NCBI GenBank assembly: GCA_001871325.1
Contig: MNVA01000019.1
Span: forward strand, 1-48,247
Length of the DNA: 48,247 nucleotides
Direction: 5' to 3'
Source: Ignavibacteria bacterium CG1_02_37_35
GTDB taxonomy: Bacteria > Bacteroidota > Ignavibacteria > Ignavibacteriales > Ignavibacteriaceae
Shown: one piece after another, positions 25,714 to 34,963 of the stretch
How the letters are laid out: every line of letters begins with the position of its first letter
Position numbering within the stretch: the stretch's first letter is position 1
Translations under genes and position numbers: made by a program
The notes under the pieces: model-generated
What the model saw: the letters and a program-made list of their open reading frames with translations, nothing else
Database searches by the model: none
Told to the model about the DNA's origin: nothing

Positions 25714-27111
25714 ATGTTTGTAAACAAAGATTCTATTTATCATTTCAGATTAACCTTTGATCTGCTCTTCGTAGTAATTGCATTTCTCATCGCGGCAATT
25801 TTTGCGCAGTCGTTCTCAATTCTTGTTTCGCGCGATTATATGTTCGGTCTGCTTTTTATCCTTTCTCTTGCATGGTATCTTTCTTCAAACGCAATTGGAT
25901 TTTATGAAGATTCAAGTTCACAGCTGCTGACATTCCAGTTTATTGGAATAATCAAAAATATTGGGCTGCAAATAATGCTGGGCATCATGTTTATCTTTTT
26001 AAGTAAAGAGAATTTGTTTACCAGGAACTTTATCCTCTATTATGGATTTCTTTTATTCTTCCTCATTATTTTAAGGATAGTTTCTTTCCAACTCATCGTA
26101 AATTACCTGCGCAAAAAGGGAAAGAACGTCCGCAATCTTGTAATCATCGGGGCGGGAGAAGTCGGGCAAAATTTTTGGGAAATGCTCGGGAAAAACAATC
26201 AACTTGGTTTTAGATTTCTTGGCTTTGTCGGTCAACCAACGACTGTGGCGGGAATCAACTGCCTGGGAACACTTGACGAACTTTCACAAATAATTCGCAT
26301 CCATCATGTAGAAGAAGCGATTATTGCTCTTCCCAAAGAAGAAATTGAAAGCCTTGATACCGTAATTAAAATTTGTAACATCAACGCTATCCGTACCCAC
26401 ATTATTCCTGATTACTTCCGGTTCATCTCTAAAAAATTTAAAATTACAATGCTTGATAAGTTCCCGATCATCACGGTGAGAGACGAACCACTTCAAGAAA
26501 TTCAATGGCGGATTGTAAAAAGAGTTTTTGATATTATTCTTTCTTTAGGTGCTGTTTTTTTTGTTACTTCATGGCTGTTCCCGGTCTTAATGATTATTCA
26601 AAAAATTACTTCACCGGGGAAAATTTTTTACGTTCAAGATAGAATTGGAAAAAATAATAAAGTTTTTAAATGTTTTAAATTCCGCACAATGTATGAAAAG
26701 TATGACGATAAAAAATTCATCCCGACCACTATTGATGATCTCAGAATAACTTCATTTGGCAAATTTTTACGCCGGTCGAATTTGGATGAACTGCCGCAAG
26801 TGTTTAACGTTTTATTTGGCGAGATGTCAATTGTCGGTCCCCGCCCGCATGCAATTGCTTATAATGAATTGTATAAAGAGTTTTTTGATGAGATTAAACT
26901 GCGAAGTTTAGTGAAACCCGGAATTACCGGCTGGGCGCAAGTTCATGGTTTGCGCGGAGATGTTCCTGACGAGGAAGAAAACAAAGGACGTACCAGGAAA
27001 CGAATTGAATATGATATTTGGTACATCGAAAATTGGTCGGTTTCGCTCGACATTCAGATTATTCTTCTAACTGTTTGGCAAATGATCAAAGCTGATACTA
27101 AAGGGATTTAG
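25714..27111 (+). CDS. Polyprenyl-phosphate sugar-1-phosphate transferase (WcaJ/WbaP family)
   Basis: Starts polysaccharide assembly by moving a sugar-1-phosphate (typically glucose or galactose) from its UDP form to undecaprenyl phosphate. The 465 residues comprise four to five N-terminal transmembrane helices (about 10-130), a Rossmann-like CoA-binding domain with GAGEVGQNFWEML (about 146-158), another membrane segment (about 275-295), and the bacterial sugar-transferase domain with FKCFKFRTM, LRRSNLDELPQVFNVL, and GPRPHA. Catalytic DE and arginine residues of that domain are present. Last gene of the plus-strand operon; its 3' end overlaps the convergent ligase gene by 4 nt. Confidence 0.93.
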   Translation: MFVNKDSIYHFRLTFDLLFVVIAFLIAAIFAQSFSILVSRDYMFGLLFILSLAWYLSSNAIGFYEDSSSQLLTFQFIGIIKNIGLQIMLGIMFIFLSKENLFTRNFILYYGFLLFFLIILRIVSFQLIVNYLRKKGKNVRNLVIIGAGEVGQNFWEMLGKNNQLGFRFLGFVGQPTTVAGINCLGTLDELSQIIRIHHVEEAIIALPKEEIESLDTVIKICNINAIRTHIIPDYFRFISKKFKITMLDKFPIITVRDEPLQEIQWRIVKRVFDIILSLGAVFFVTSWLFPVLMIIQKITSPGKIFYVQDRIGKNNKVFKCFKFRTMYEKYDDKKFIPTTIDDLRITSFGKFLRRSNLDELPQVFNVLFGEMSIVGPRPHAIAYNELYKEFFDEIKLRSLVKPGITGWAQVHGLRGDVPDEEENKGRTRKRIEYDIWYIENWSVSLDIQIILLTVWQMIKADTKGI

Positions 27112-28247
27112 ATTTTCCCGGTATCCGTTTCGGAACTGAAGAAAGCCAGCATAAAAATGAAAAGCAACGATAGAATGGGATTGTTAATAAAACCGGACAT
27201 CACCGCTGATAAAAACATTGCGAGAAGTGAAATGAATATCCCCCAAGTCCACTTTGAATTCTTAAAAAGAAATCTTTTAACTCCCTTTCTAACAATTTCA
27301 AAAAACAACAAAAGAAAAAACATCAAGCCGAATATTCCGCTTTCTAAATAAACGGTGAAGTAATCATTATGCCAGCCGCCAACACCTTTATCTAAAAGCA
27401 AATTGCGATCAGGAAAAATCTTTTCAAAGGATCGGGGACCAAAACCAAGAATAGGATGTTGAGAGGAAAGCTGTAAAGCCGATTTCCATAACACGTCCCG
27501 GTCAGACATTGTCGCCGGTTGACTGACTCTAACTTTTATTTCACTGCTGTTTTGTTGAAAAGAAAAATATGAAAGGAGGGTAGTTAATGCAAGTACCGAC
27601 AGTAAATATTTCCAGCTTATCTTTTTCTGAATCAGAGCGAAAATAACTATCGCAGAAGCAATTCCTAAATCGGCTCTGCCAAGTGCAAGAACAATTGCCA
27701 GTAAAATTACTAGCTCGCCCAGGGACAACAGCCATGGATTAATTCTTTTTTTAAGATCAGTAAAAAAAGAAAAGGAGATGGATAATCCGGCAAGTAGAAA
27801 AGTAGAAAAAGTTGCATACCCGGAAACTATTGATTCAGCGCGTGGCCTTATTTCAAAAAGAAATTTTGAAATCCCTATGAAAGAAACAATTACCGAAAAA
27901 ATGAGGAAGATTTCGAGAATCCTTTTTTTCCTTTCGTTCGAAAAAGCTTTTAAATAAAATACGAGCGGAAAAAAACCGGTATAGAAAAGAGAGTCTTTGT
28001 AAAAAGCATGAATGCTTAATGCAAAATGTTCGGAAAAGATAATTGAAAGAATCCGCAAGCAAACAAATGCTAAAAAATAAACTTCAATACTTCCAAACAC
28101 TTTTGTCTTTTCGTTGTTTGGTTCTAATATCCAAAGGATAATTAGAAGAAAAATGAATAACTGAAGTAAAACAAGCGAAAGCAAAAACGAGGCGGCAATT
28201 GCACTGATCAAGTAAAAAGCAATTTGGGGTTTGTCTTTAAAGTTCAT
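27108..28247 (-). CDS. O-antigen ligase/polymerase family protein (Wzy_C)
   Basis: A 379-residue polytopic inner-membrane protein with about ten transmembrane helices. The large periplasmic loop in the second half contains the family block GFGPRSFEKIFPDRN and GGWHNDYFTVYLESGIFG. Its HN.Y and Arg residues mark the O-antigen ligase (WaaL)/polymerase family, which joins lipid-linked glycan to lipid A core or polymerises repeat units. Ligase and polymerase cannot be told apart by motif. It follows the ABC exporter by 7 nt and is the last gene of the long minus-strand run. It converges on the sugar transferase gene. Confidence 0.87.
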   Translation of the reverse strand: MNFKDKPQIAFYLISAIAASFLLSLVLLQLFIFLLIILWILEPNNEKTKVFGSIEVYFLAFVCLRILSIIFSEHFALSIHAFYKDSLFYTGFFPLVFYLKAFSNERKKRILEIFLIFSVIVSFIGISKFLFEIRPRAESIVSGYATFSTFLLAGLSISFSFFTDLKKRINPWLLSLGELVILLAIVLALGRADLGIASAIVIFALIQKKISWKYLLSVLALTTLLSYFSFQQNSSEIKVRVSQPATMSDRDVLWKSALQLSSQHPILGFGPRSFEKIFPDRNLLLDKGVGGWHNDYFTVYLESGIFGLMFFLLLFFEIVRKGVKRFLFKNSKWTWGIFISLLAMFLSAVMSGFINNPILSLLFIFMLAFFSSETDTGKI

Positions 28248-28254
28248 CTTTCGG

Positions 28255-30108
28255 TTAGACCCTGAATTGGAGTTCGTACAATTTTTTATAAAGCCCCTGT
28301 TCTTCTCGCAACAATTCTTCGTGATTTCCTTCCTGAACTATTTTCCCCTTATCAAGTACCAGGATCAAATCCGCATTGCTGATAGTGCTTAAGCGGTGAG
28401 CGATAACGATAGTCGTTCTATCTTGCATCAAGCGTTCAATAGCTTCCTGAACCAGCACTTCGGATTCATTATCAAGTGCAGAAGTGGCTTCATCAAAAAT
28501 CATGATCTGCGGATTTTTCAACAGTGCGCGCGCAATTGATAATCTCTGCCGCTCCCCGCCGGAAATTTTCAAACCGCGTTCGCCAATGATTGTATCGTAA
28601 CCATCCGGAAATTCTTCAATAAATTTGTGTGCGTTCGCAGTTTTTGCTGCTTCTACAATTTTTTCTAAAGGATAATTTTCAAGTCCATACGCAATATTAT
28701 TTCTAATTGATTCGTTGAACAAAATAGTTTCTTGAGTTACGATTCCCATCAACTTACGCAAGTCAGCAATTTTAATATCACATAAATTCATTCCATCAAT
28801 GGTAATAATTCCTTCTGTTGGATCATAAAACCGTGGAACTAAATCAGCTAAAGTAGATTTTCCCGAGCCGCTTGGTCCAACAAGAGCAACTACGCTACCC
28901 TTTTTTATATCAAAATTAATTTTATGCAAAACCAATTCATCTGAATCTTGATAATGAAAAGAGACATGATGGAAAACAATCTTATCGTTAAAGGCGCTTA
29001 GCCCCTTTGCGCTTTCAGTATCTTTAATTGAAGGTTCGGTGTCAATAATTTCAAAAATTCTATCTCCCGCAGCGCTTGACTCTTGAATCTTGTTGTTCAA
29101 CCCGCTCAATTCTTTTATCGGCGTCATCAATTGGAAGATGGCAAAAAGAAACCCGAGAAATTCGCTCGCCTTTAACCCCTGCCCTGCAAGCACAAGACTT
29201 CCTCCATAATAAATTATTCCGGTCCCTACAGCAACGCTTAAGAATTCAGTAATGGGACTAACAGAATTTCTGATGTTCGTCATTCGCAAAACTTTATTAA
29301 AGTAAGATTGAGTTCCTTTAAAGAATTTTTTATTCTCATACGCTTCCATCCCGAACGCTTTAACAATTTTTACGCCGGTGATAGTTTCATAAAGAAGAGA
29401 AGTAATGTGAGCAATAGCTTCTTGAAGTTTCAAACTTTCTTTTCTTAAACGAAGACCGATCAGAGTTATTAAAGCAAGCGACACCGGAAGAACAACAAAA
29501 GAAAAGAGTGTCAATTTCCAACTGATTGAAACAGCAATTCCGAGAAAAACCACAATCATTATCGGTTCACGCACAAGATTGAGAAAAACCGTTGAAACGC
29601 TTGACTGAACTACTTGAACATCGTTCACAATTCGTGAGATCAAATTACCGGTTTTTTCGTTTTTGAAATATCCCATCGGCAGGGTGTGCAGGTGCATGTA
29701 AGCTTTGTTCCTAATATCTTTAACCACACCTTGTTCGGCAAAAACGAGAAAATATGCCTGAAGATAACTGAATAAATTTTTCAAGAAAAAAGCTACGAGT
29801 ACAAGTATTACAATTTTTGAAAGCGCGTCATACTTAGTTCCGCTGAAAACGAAATTATTGAATGTTGACGCGGCGGAATCTTTGATCGAAAGGATCCAAT
29901 CCGGTATAAGCGATGAAGCCCGCGAGGAGGTTTGTTGAATTTTATGAACGCTTTCCCCTTTTGCTAAAAACAGGGTGTCCAACAAAGGAATGAATAAATA
30001 AACCGAAGCACCGTTTGCAAGCGCATACAGCACACTAAAAATGATTGAACCTGAAATATATTTATAGTAAGGTTTAACAAATGCTAATATTCTAAAATAA
30101 GTTTTCAC
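28255..30108 (-). CDS. MsbA-like ABC exporter (fused permease-ATPase)
   Basis: A 617-residue half transporter that works as a homodimer. Six transmembrane helices fill residues ~15-330; the ATPase follows, with Walker A GPSGSGKSTL, signature SGGERQRLSIARALL, Walker B QIMIFDEATSALD and the switch His (IAHRLS). It most resembles the lipid A/lipid-linked glycan flippases (MsbA, PglK-like), an assignment supported by the ligase and glycosyltransferase genes on either side. The start is GTG, 8 nt after AAGGA, and lies inside the upstream GT2 gene (17-nt overlap). Substrate not provable. Confidence 0.92.
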   Translation of the reverse strand: MKTYFRILAFVKPYYKYISGSIIFSVLYALANGASVYLFIPLLDTLFLAKGESVHKIQQTSSRASSLIPDWILSIKDSAASTFNNFVFSGTKYDALSKIVILVLVAFFLKNLFSYLQAYFLVFAEQGVVKDIRNKAYMHLHTLPMGYFKNEKTGNLISRIVNDVQVVQSSVSTVFLNLVREPIMIVVFLGIAVSISWKLTLFSFVVLPVSLALITLIGLRLRKESLKLQEAIAHITSLLYETITGVKIVKAFGMEAYENKKFFKGTQSYFNKVLRMTNIRNSVSPITEFLSVAVGTGIIYYGGSLVLAGQGLKASEFLGFLFAIFQLMTPIKELSGLNNKIQESSAAGDRIFEIIDTEPSIKDTESAKGLSAFNDKIVFHHVSFHYQDSDELVLHKINFDIKKGSVVALVGPSGSGKSTLADLVPRFYDPTEGIITIDGMNLCDIKIADLRKLMGIVTQETILFNESIRNNIAYGLENYPLEKIVEAAKTANAHKFIEEFPDGYDTIIGERGLKISGGERQRLSIARALLKNPQIMIFDEATSALDNESEVLVQEAIERLMQDRTTIVIAHRLSTISNADLILVLDKGKIVQEGNHEELLREEQGLYKKLYELQFRV

Positions 30109-30868
30109 TTAATTCTTCCTTGGTTTGTTTTTTTTGCAATTCCCAAAGCTTTGCATAATTTAAAATGGTTGTAAGTCCGTTTAAGAAAGAGATCAGTAAT
30201 CCGTGCATGCCGTCTCTGTATCCTTTCAAAGAAATGTAGGGACGCAGAAAAGCTGAAACACCATGCAGTAACATACTTAATCCAGTAATTTTTTTCTTGC
30301 TTGAATAGTTTTCAACTGCGTGTAGAGAAGAATAATAGTTTATTTTCCCGATCATTTTTTCAATTGACGGAGTTGTGTAATGATACATTGGAGCGTTAAG
30401 TCTTTTTTTCTTCCCGTCAACTAAAAATCCTTCATGTACAAGTTTGTCAACGGTGACCTTTGTTTTTTCTTTTATAAAGAGCCGCAACTGGTAGTCTTTG
30501 TCCCATCCGCAAGTAGTGATTTTTTTATTAAGAAAATAGTTTTCTCTAAGAATTTCATAAGCCGAAATATCCGGATCATTTAAATATAAGATTTCTTCTT
30601 TGAGTTGTGGAGATATTTGTTCGTCTGCATCGAGCGAGAGCACCCAATCGTTCCCGGCAAGACTCAACGCATAGGCTTTTTGATTTGCGAACCCCTCCCA
30701 TTTTTTATAATAAATATTATCGGTAAACTCTTTCGCAATTTCAACTGTTGAGTCGCCGCTAAACGCATCTACAAGAAGAATTTCATCAGCCCAGCACACG
30801 CTTTTCAGACACCCGCGGATGTTCTTCTCTTCGTTTTTTGTTATGATAATTACCGAAATGTTTTTCAT
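30092..30868 (-). CDS. Glycosyltransferase family 2 (KdtX/WaaE-like)
   Basis: A 258-residue GT-A enzyme with ISVIIITKNEEKNIRGCLKS, the acidic donor motif SLDADEQ (about residues 78-84), FLVDGKKKRL and a C-terminal YAKLWELQKK. The same YAKLWEL end and same domain order occur in the GT2 at 21.7 kb, so the two are probably paralogues of one LPS-core enzyme group acting on successive positions. It is followed by the ABC exporter, overlapping by 17 nt, and preceded by xerD with an 80-nt gap. Confidence 0.87.
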   Translation of the reverse strand: MKNISVIIITKNEEKNIRGCLKSVCWADEILLVDAFSGDSTVEIAKEFTDNIYYKKWEGFANQKAYALSLAGNDWVLSLDADEQISPQLKEEILYLNDPDISAYEILRENYFLNKKITTCGWDKDYQLRLFIKEKTKVTVDKLVHEGFLVDGKKKRLNAPMYHYTTPSIEKMIGKINYYSSLHAVENYSSKKKITGLSMLLHGVSAFLRPYISLKGYRDGMHGLLISFLNGLTTILNYAKLWELQKKQTKEELSENLF

Positions 30869-30948
30869 GCGCGAAAAAAATTTTTCATTTTTTTATTTAA
30901 AGTTAGCAAGAAAAAAGAGGAATAACGAACTTTCTTCTTAGCGATGCA

Positions 30949-31863
30949 CTACCCGCGAGGGTGATATTTTTTATGCTCCTGCTTAACAAAATCACGGTCA
31001 AGATGCGTATAAATTTGTGTCGTAGAAATATCTGCATGCCCAAGCATTTCCTGTACTGCCCGCAAGTCTGCGCCGCCTTCGATTAAATGCGTTGCGAACG
31101 AATGTCTAAATGTATGCGGATGCACCGATTTTAAGATTCCTGCTTCTTTCACATACCTGCTAATTATTTTCCAAATTCCCATCCGCGAAAATTTAGTTCC
31201 GCGTGTGTTCAGAAAAACATAGTTCTCACTCTTGGATTTTTTTTCAAGCAACACCCGGCTGTTTAAGAAGTATTTATCCAACCAGTTTATGGCGCTGCTT
31301 CCTATCGGAACAATTCGTTCTTTTGAACCTTTGCCGAATACTCGAATTGATTCATCGCTTAAAAAAAGATCCGATATTTTTAAATTGATCAACTCGGAAA
31401 CACGCAGACCGCAAGCATAGAGCACTTCAAGGATTGTCCTGTCGCGCAATCCAAATTTATTTCCCACATTTGGCAAAGCGAAGACGGCATCAATTTCGTT
31501 TACCGTTAAAACTTCCGGGAGTGTTTTTCCCAATTTCGGCGGACTTATCTTTTCCATTGGATTGTTTTGAATGTACTTTGACAAAAAAAGAAAAGTGAAG
31601 AATCCTTTCAGCGAAGAAAAGTATCGCGCAATTGATGAATTTGTCAGCCCTGCATAGTGTAACCTGGAAAAGAAACTGTTGATATGTTGATAAGTAACTT
31701 CATCAAAATCTTTGACGTTTTCTAATTCGAAAAATGAAAAGCAAGTTGAAAGATCGTTACTATATGCGGAAGTCGTGTTGTCAGAAAGATTTCGTTCAAG
31801 TTTAAGCAGCGTGAGATATTCTTTTAAAAAGCTTTTATAAAAGGGGTCGTTTTGCTCACTCAC
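30949..31863 (-). CDS. xerD: Tyrosine recombinase XerC/XerD-like (site-specific recombinase)
   Basis: Resolves chromosome dimers at dif by strand exchange. All catalytic residues are visible: Arg in YACGLRVSELINL, Lys in GKGSKERIVP, His-x-x-Arg in HTFRHSFATHL, His in MLGHADISTTQ, and Tyr in IYTHLDRD. The C-terminal HPRG ending is typical of housekeeping XerD. From the ORF-track start (31959, GTG) it would be 336 aa with an odd 32-residue lead; the GTG at 31863 gives 304 aa, the normal length, and starts 8 nt inside the 3' end of the upstream 7TM-HD gene. No att-like repeats or phage genes surround it, so it is not a prophage integrase. Confidence 0.9.
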   Translation of the reverse strand: MSEQNDPFYKSFLKEYLTLLKLERNLSDNTTSAYSNDLSTCFSFFELENVKDFDEVTYQHINSFFSRLHYAGLTNSSIARYFSSLKGFFTFLFLSKYIQNNPMEKISPPKLGKTLPEVLTVNEIDAVFALPNVGNKFGLRDRTILEVLYACGLRVSELINLKISDLFLSDESIRVFGKGSKERIVPIGSSAINWLDKYFLNSRVLLEKKSKSENYVFLNTRGTKFSRMGIWKIISRYVKEAGILKSVHPHTFRHSFATHLIEGGADLRAVQEMLGHADISTTQIYTHLDRDFVKQEHKKYHPRG

Positions 31864-34015
31864 TTTTTTCCATTTCTTCTTGTTTCGGGTAACGAATTCT
31901 ACGGTGGTGCTGCCCAAGAAGAATGCTGCCAAATACTTCTTTAATTTTTCTGATATCACTAAAGGTTAACGGACATTCATCTAATTGTTTATCGTTAATG
32001 CGGTCATTAATGAGATTTGACATCAAGTTCTCTACTTTCTCGATATCAGGCTCGGAAATTGTACGAGCTGCAGACTCGCACGTATCAGCCAGCATTACAA
32101 TTGCAGTCTCTTTTGTTTGCGGCTTTGGTCCGGGATAGCGGTATTTTGTAATATCAACCTTCTCAGCACCGTGTAACTTTATAGCCTTGTCGTAAAAGAA
32201 TTTTATTGTTGTTGTTCCGTGATGCTGCGGAATAAAATCTATTATTTCCTTCGGAAGCTGCCCATCTTTTGCAAGCTCAATGCCTTGCAATACATGATCC
32301 GAAATTATTTTCGCGCTTTCTTCGGGAGAAATTTCTTCGTGGATATTCTTCGTGGTTAATTGATTTTCAACGAAATAATTCGGGGAAATGGTTTTTCCAA
32401 TATCATGATAATAAGCGCCGACACGAGCCAATAACGGATTTGCTCCAACTATTTCCGCAGCAGCTTCGGCAAGTGTTCCCATTGTAAGTGAATGATTAAA
32501 GGAGCCTGGAGCTTTCCGCGCTAAATCTTTTAATAACGGCCTATCAAAATTAGATAGCTCCAGCAAAGTTAAATCCGTGGTAATCTTAAATATACGTTCG
32601 AAAAAAATTAGGAGTCCGTATGTTAAAATGGGACTAACTAACGCATTGGTTCCCGCAAAAGAGAACTCAATAAAAATTTTCTGCCAGGATTCAAATCTCT
32701 CAAAACCAAAAGCGGTAATCGTAACCAGGTAGCCAAGCAGAATGAACATGAACGAGCGGAAAATCTGAGTGCGGTTCTTTATATCGCGCACAGAATAAAC
32801 CGCGAGTACTCCGGCGATAACATTCATAATAACGAATGGATAATCGTTGCCGCGAAGCGCACCTCCAATAAGTGAAGCAATAACGGTACTGTAAAATCCT
32901 ACACGTGAATCGAAGATGATCGTCATCAACATTGAAACTGCCGGAATAAAGATGAGAAGCCGCGCTGCATCAGGAATGCTAATCTGATTAAGAAGAAACG
33001 TGACAAATGAAATCCATAAAATTAAAATAGCAAAAATGGCTATCTTCAGATTGTTATGATAAATCCCTTTCCTAAACAGAAAAATGTAAATACTCGGCAA
33101 AATGAGAATTGAAAGTATATGAAGAAATTTTCCGAGCCATTGGAGGAATAATCCGCCGTCACCTATTATTTCTCCTTTTGCAATTTTATATGAATCTATT
33201 TTTAATTTTGTTTCAGGATTAACCCGCTCATGCTTGGCAATAATTCTTTCGTTCTCATTTACGATACCGGCATACTTTGAAACCTTTCCTTGAACAATTT
33301 CTAATTCTTCATCTGTAAATTGTTTACTAAACATTAAGTTTGGTGTAAGATAATAGAGACTCAATTCAATGATAGCCCGTTTAATATCAGCGCGGTAAGG
33401 TTTTTTATTAACATAATTTTCTGCAAAAGCTGCGGCAAGAGAGTGATTAAGAAAATGAAACTTGTTATCAAGCCGGTCAATATTTCCTGTTCTTATGGTA
33501 ATAATATTTTGCGGTATCTTATCGTGCGGCTGATCCAGCAGACCCCGTTGGCTAACTTCGGCAAGAACTTGCCTCACATCTCCAAAATATTGATCCAGAT
33601 CCTCATAATTTTTTGTGTTTAACGAAAAGAATGTTTCCTTTGTATTTTCAGAAAGGAAGGGAAAAACGTCGGATAAGTTTTTTTTGTTTTTTTTGATTTG
33701 GGGGAATTCTTCTCTCATCTGCTTTTTTAATTGATCAAGAGAGTCGAAATTATTTTCTACTCCGGTCTCATCCTTCAAGAAAACAGGGTAAACACTGTTC
33801 TTGGCTTTCTCAAGTTCTGCTTTATAAATCTGAGGCTGCTTAATAATCGGGAAACTAAACACTGCAATCAGATCATCCTGGATCCAAATTGACCCGATCG
33901 TTACTTCGGATTCAAGCGATTCTCCTTTGGGAAAAAGGAATGAAATAATTATAGCCGTAACAAGAACAATCAGAATTTTATACCGCTTACCGCTATATAA
34001 TTTTTGTTTAGACAT
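31856..34015 (-). CDS. 7TM-HD phosphohydrolase (PgpH-like cyclic di-AMP phosphodiesterase family)
   Basis: A 719-residue membrane protein with an N-terminal transmembrane helix (about 10-28), a large extracytoplasmic 7TMR-HDED-type domain (about 30-290), seven transmembrane helices (about 295-465) and a C-terminal HD domain. The HD metal-binding set is intact: NHSLTMGTLAEAAAE, YYHDIGK (His-Asp), and HHGTT. Family members such as PgpH hydrolyse cyclic di-AMP, coupling this nucleotide to cell-wall or osmotic state. The cyclic di-AMP role is by homology. Its 3' end overlaps the XerD start. Confidence 0.9.
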   Translation of the reverse strand: MSKQKLYSGKRYKILIVLVTAIIISFLFPKGESLESEVTIGSIWIQDDLIAVFSFPIIKQPQIYKAELEKAKNSVYPVFLKDETGVENNFDSLDQLKKQMREEFPQIKKNKKNLSDVFPFLSENTKETFFSLNTKNYEDLDQYFGDVRQVLAEVSQRGLLDQPHDKIPQNIITIRTGNIDRLDNKFHFLNHSLAAAFAENYVNKKPYRADIKRAIIELSLYYLTPNLMFSKQFTDEELEIVQGKVSKYAGIVNENERIIAKHERVNPETKLKIDSYKIAKGEIIGDGGLFLQWLGKFLHILSILILPSIYIFLFRKGIYHNNLKIAIFAILILWISFVTFLLNQISIPDAARLLIFIPAVSMLMTIIFDSRVGFYSTVIASLIGGALRGNDYPFVIMNVIAGVLAVYSVRDIKNRTQIFRSFMFILLGYLVTITAFGFERFESWQKIFIEFSFAGTNALVSPILTYGLLIFFERIFKITTDLTLLELSNFDRPLLKDLARKAPGSFNHSLTMGTLAEAAAEIVGANPLLARVGAYYHDIGKTISPNYFVENQLTTKNIHEEISPEESAKIISDHVLQGIELAKDGQLPKEIIDFIPQHHGTTTIKFFYDKAIKLHGAEKVDITKYRYPGPKPQTKETAIVMLADTCESAARTISEPDIEKVENLMSNLINDRINDKQLDECPLTFSDIRKIKEVFGSILLGQHHRRIRYPKQEEMEKSE

Positions 34016-34019
34016 CGGG

Positions 34020-34868
34020 TTATGTTTTTTTAGCTTGTAAAACCATTTCTAAAAATTCAGCCGTTCCGTCTTCATTGTTTGTTCGTTTCAATTCATAATC
34101 CGCTTTGAATTTAATTTCAGGAACGGCATTAGCAACCGCAATTTTCAAGGCTTCGGTTTCAAATAAGGTAGCATCGTTGTACCAGTCTCCGAGAACAGCC
34201 GCATCGTGGATATGTAATCCTAAATATTTCAAAAGATTCTTCAAGCCGGTTGCCTTTGTTGATCCACTTTTCCGTATATCAAGGTAATAAATACTTTCGC
34301 GTAAATGCGATTTATAGTAATTAGAAACGAGTCCGAATGAATAAGGAAACTTTAATCTTGACTGCACAAACTTTAAATTGTCTTTCATATCGCTTGCAAA
34401 AACTATTTCTAATGTATCATCAAGGTACTCTTCATAAGAATGTACCTCCGCAAACTTTGCACCAAATTTATCAATAATGTTGGGAATAACGGAGTTATGC
34501 TCGGTATAATAAACAGCATCTGCATGGCAGAGAGCAATTTTTAAAAGGAACTGATCTGCAAATTCTATCGCTTGTTTTACTTTTTTCTTCGGAATGACCG
34601 ATTGAAAAAGGACTTTCCCTTCCGGATAACTTTTTAAATATGAGCCATCAAGAGATATGATCGGAACTTTTATATTGAGTTCAGTGGCATATTCCGTTAA
34701 AGCTGAGTGAAGCCTTCCACTTGCGAAAGAAAAATAAACTCCAAGTTGTTGCAATTGATTCACCAATGAAATTGACTCCTGTCCAATTTCACCTCTGTCG
34801 TTTAACAGCGTTCCGTCAAGATCAAAAAGAACGAGTTTAATGTTTTTTAGTTGTGATTTACTAAGCAT
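34020..34868 (-). CDS. Cof-type HAD-IIB phosphatase
   Basis: A 282-residue cytoplasmic phosphatase of the Cof/HAD-IIB group. Motif I DLDGTLL with catalytic Asp, a cap domain in the middle and motif IV GDWYND near the C terminus are visible, along with Thr/Lys at the expected positions (KATGLKN). Typical substrates are sugar or nucleotide phosphates such as those of pentose or pyridoxal metabolism; the exact substrate is unknown. The track start at 34901 is a GTG adding 11 residues; I use the ATG at 34868. Neighbouring transport and signalling genes do not specify a pathway. Confidence 0.87.
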   Translation of the reverse strand: MLSKSQLKNIKLVLFDLDGTLLNDRGEIGQESISLVNQLQQLGVYFSFASGRLHSALTEYATELNIKVPIISLDGSYLKSYPEGKVLFQSVIPKKKVKQAIEFADQFLLKIALCHADAVYYTEHNSVIPNIIDKFGAKFAEVHSYEEYLDDTLEIVFASDMKDNLKFVQSRLKFPYSFGLVSNYYKSHLRESIYYLDIRKSGSTKATGLKNLLKYLGLHIHDAAVLGDWYNDATLFETEALKIAVANAVPEIKFKADYELKRTNNEDGTAEFLEMVLQAKKT

Positions 34869-34963
34869 TGATTTTCTTTTTTGAAAAAATTTGTCGGTCA
34901 CATAATTTATAAGACCGGTCAGTTAAAAATACGGAGGGAAGTTAGAATTTCAACATAAAATAA

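Noticed and set aside
30949-31863. XerD-like recombinase as a prophage or integron integrase
   Set aside because: It has housekeeping XerD length and ending, no att-like repeats, and no phage genes nearby.
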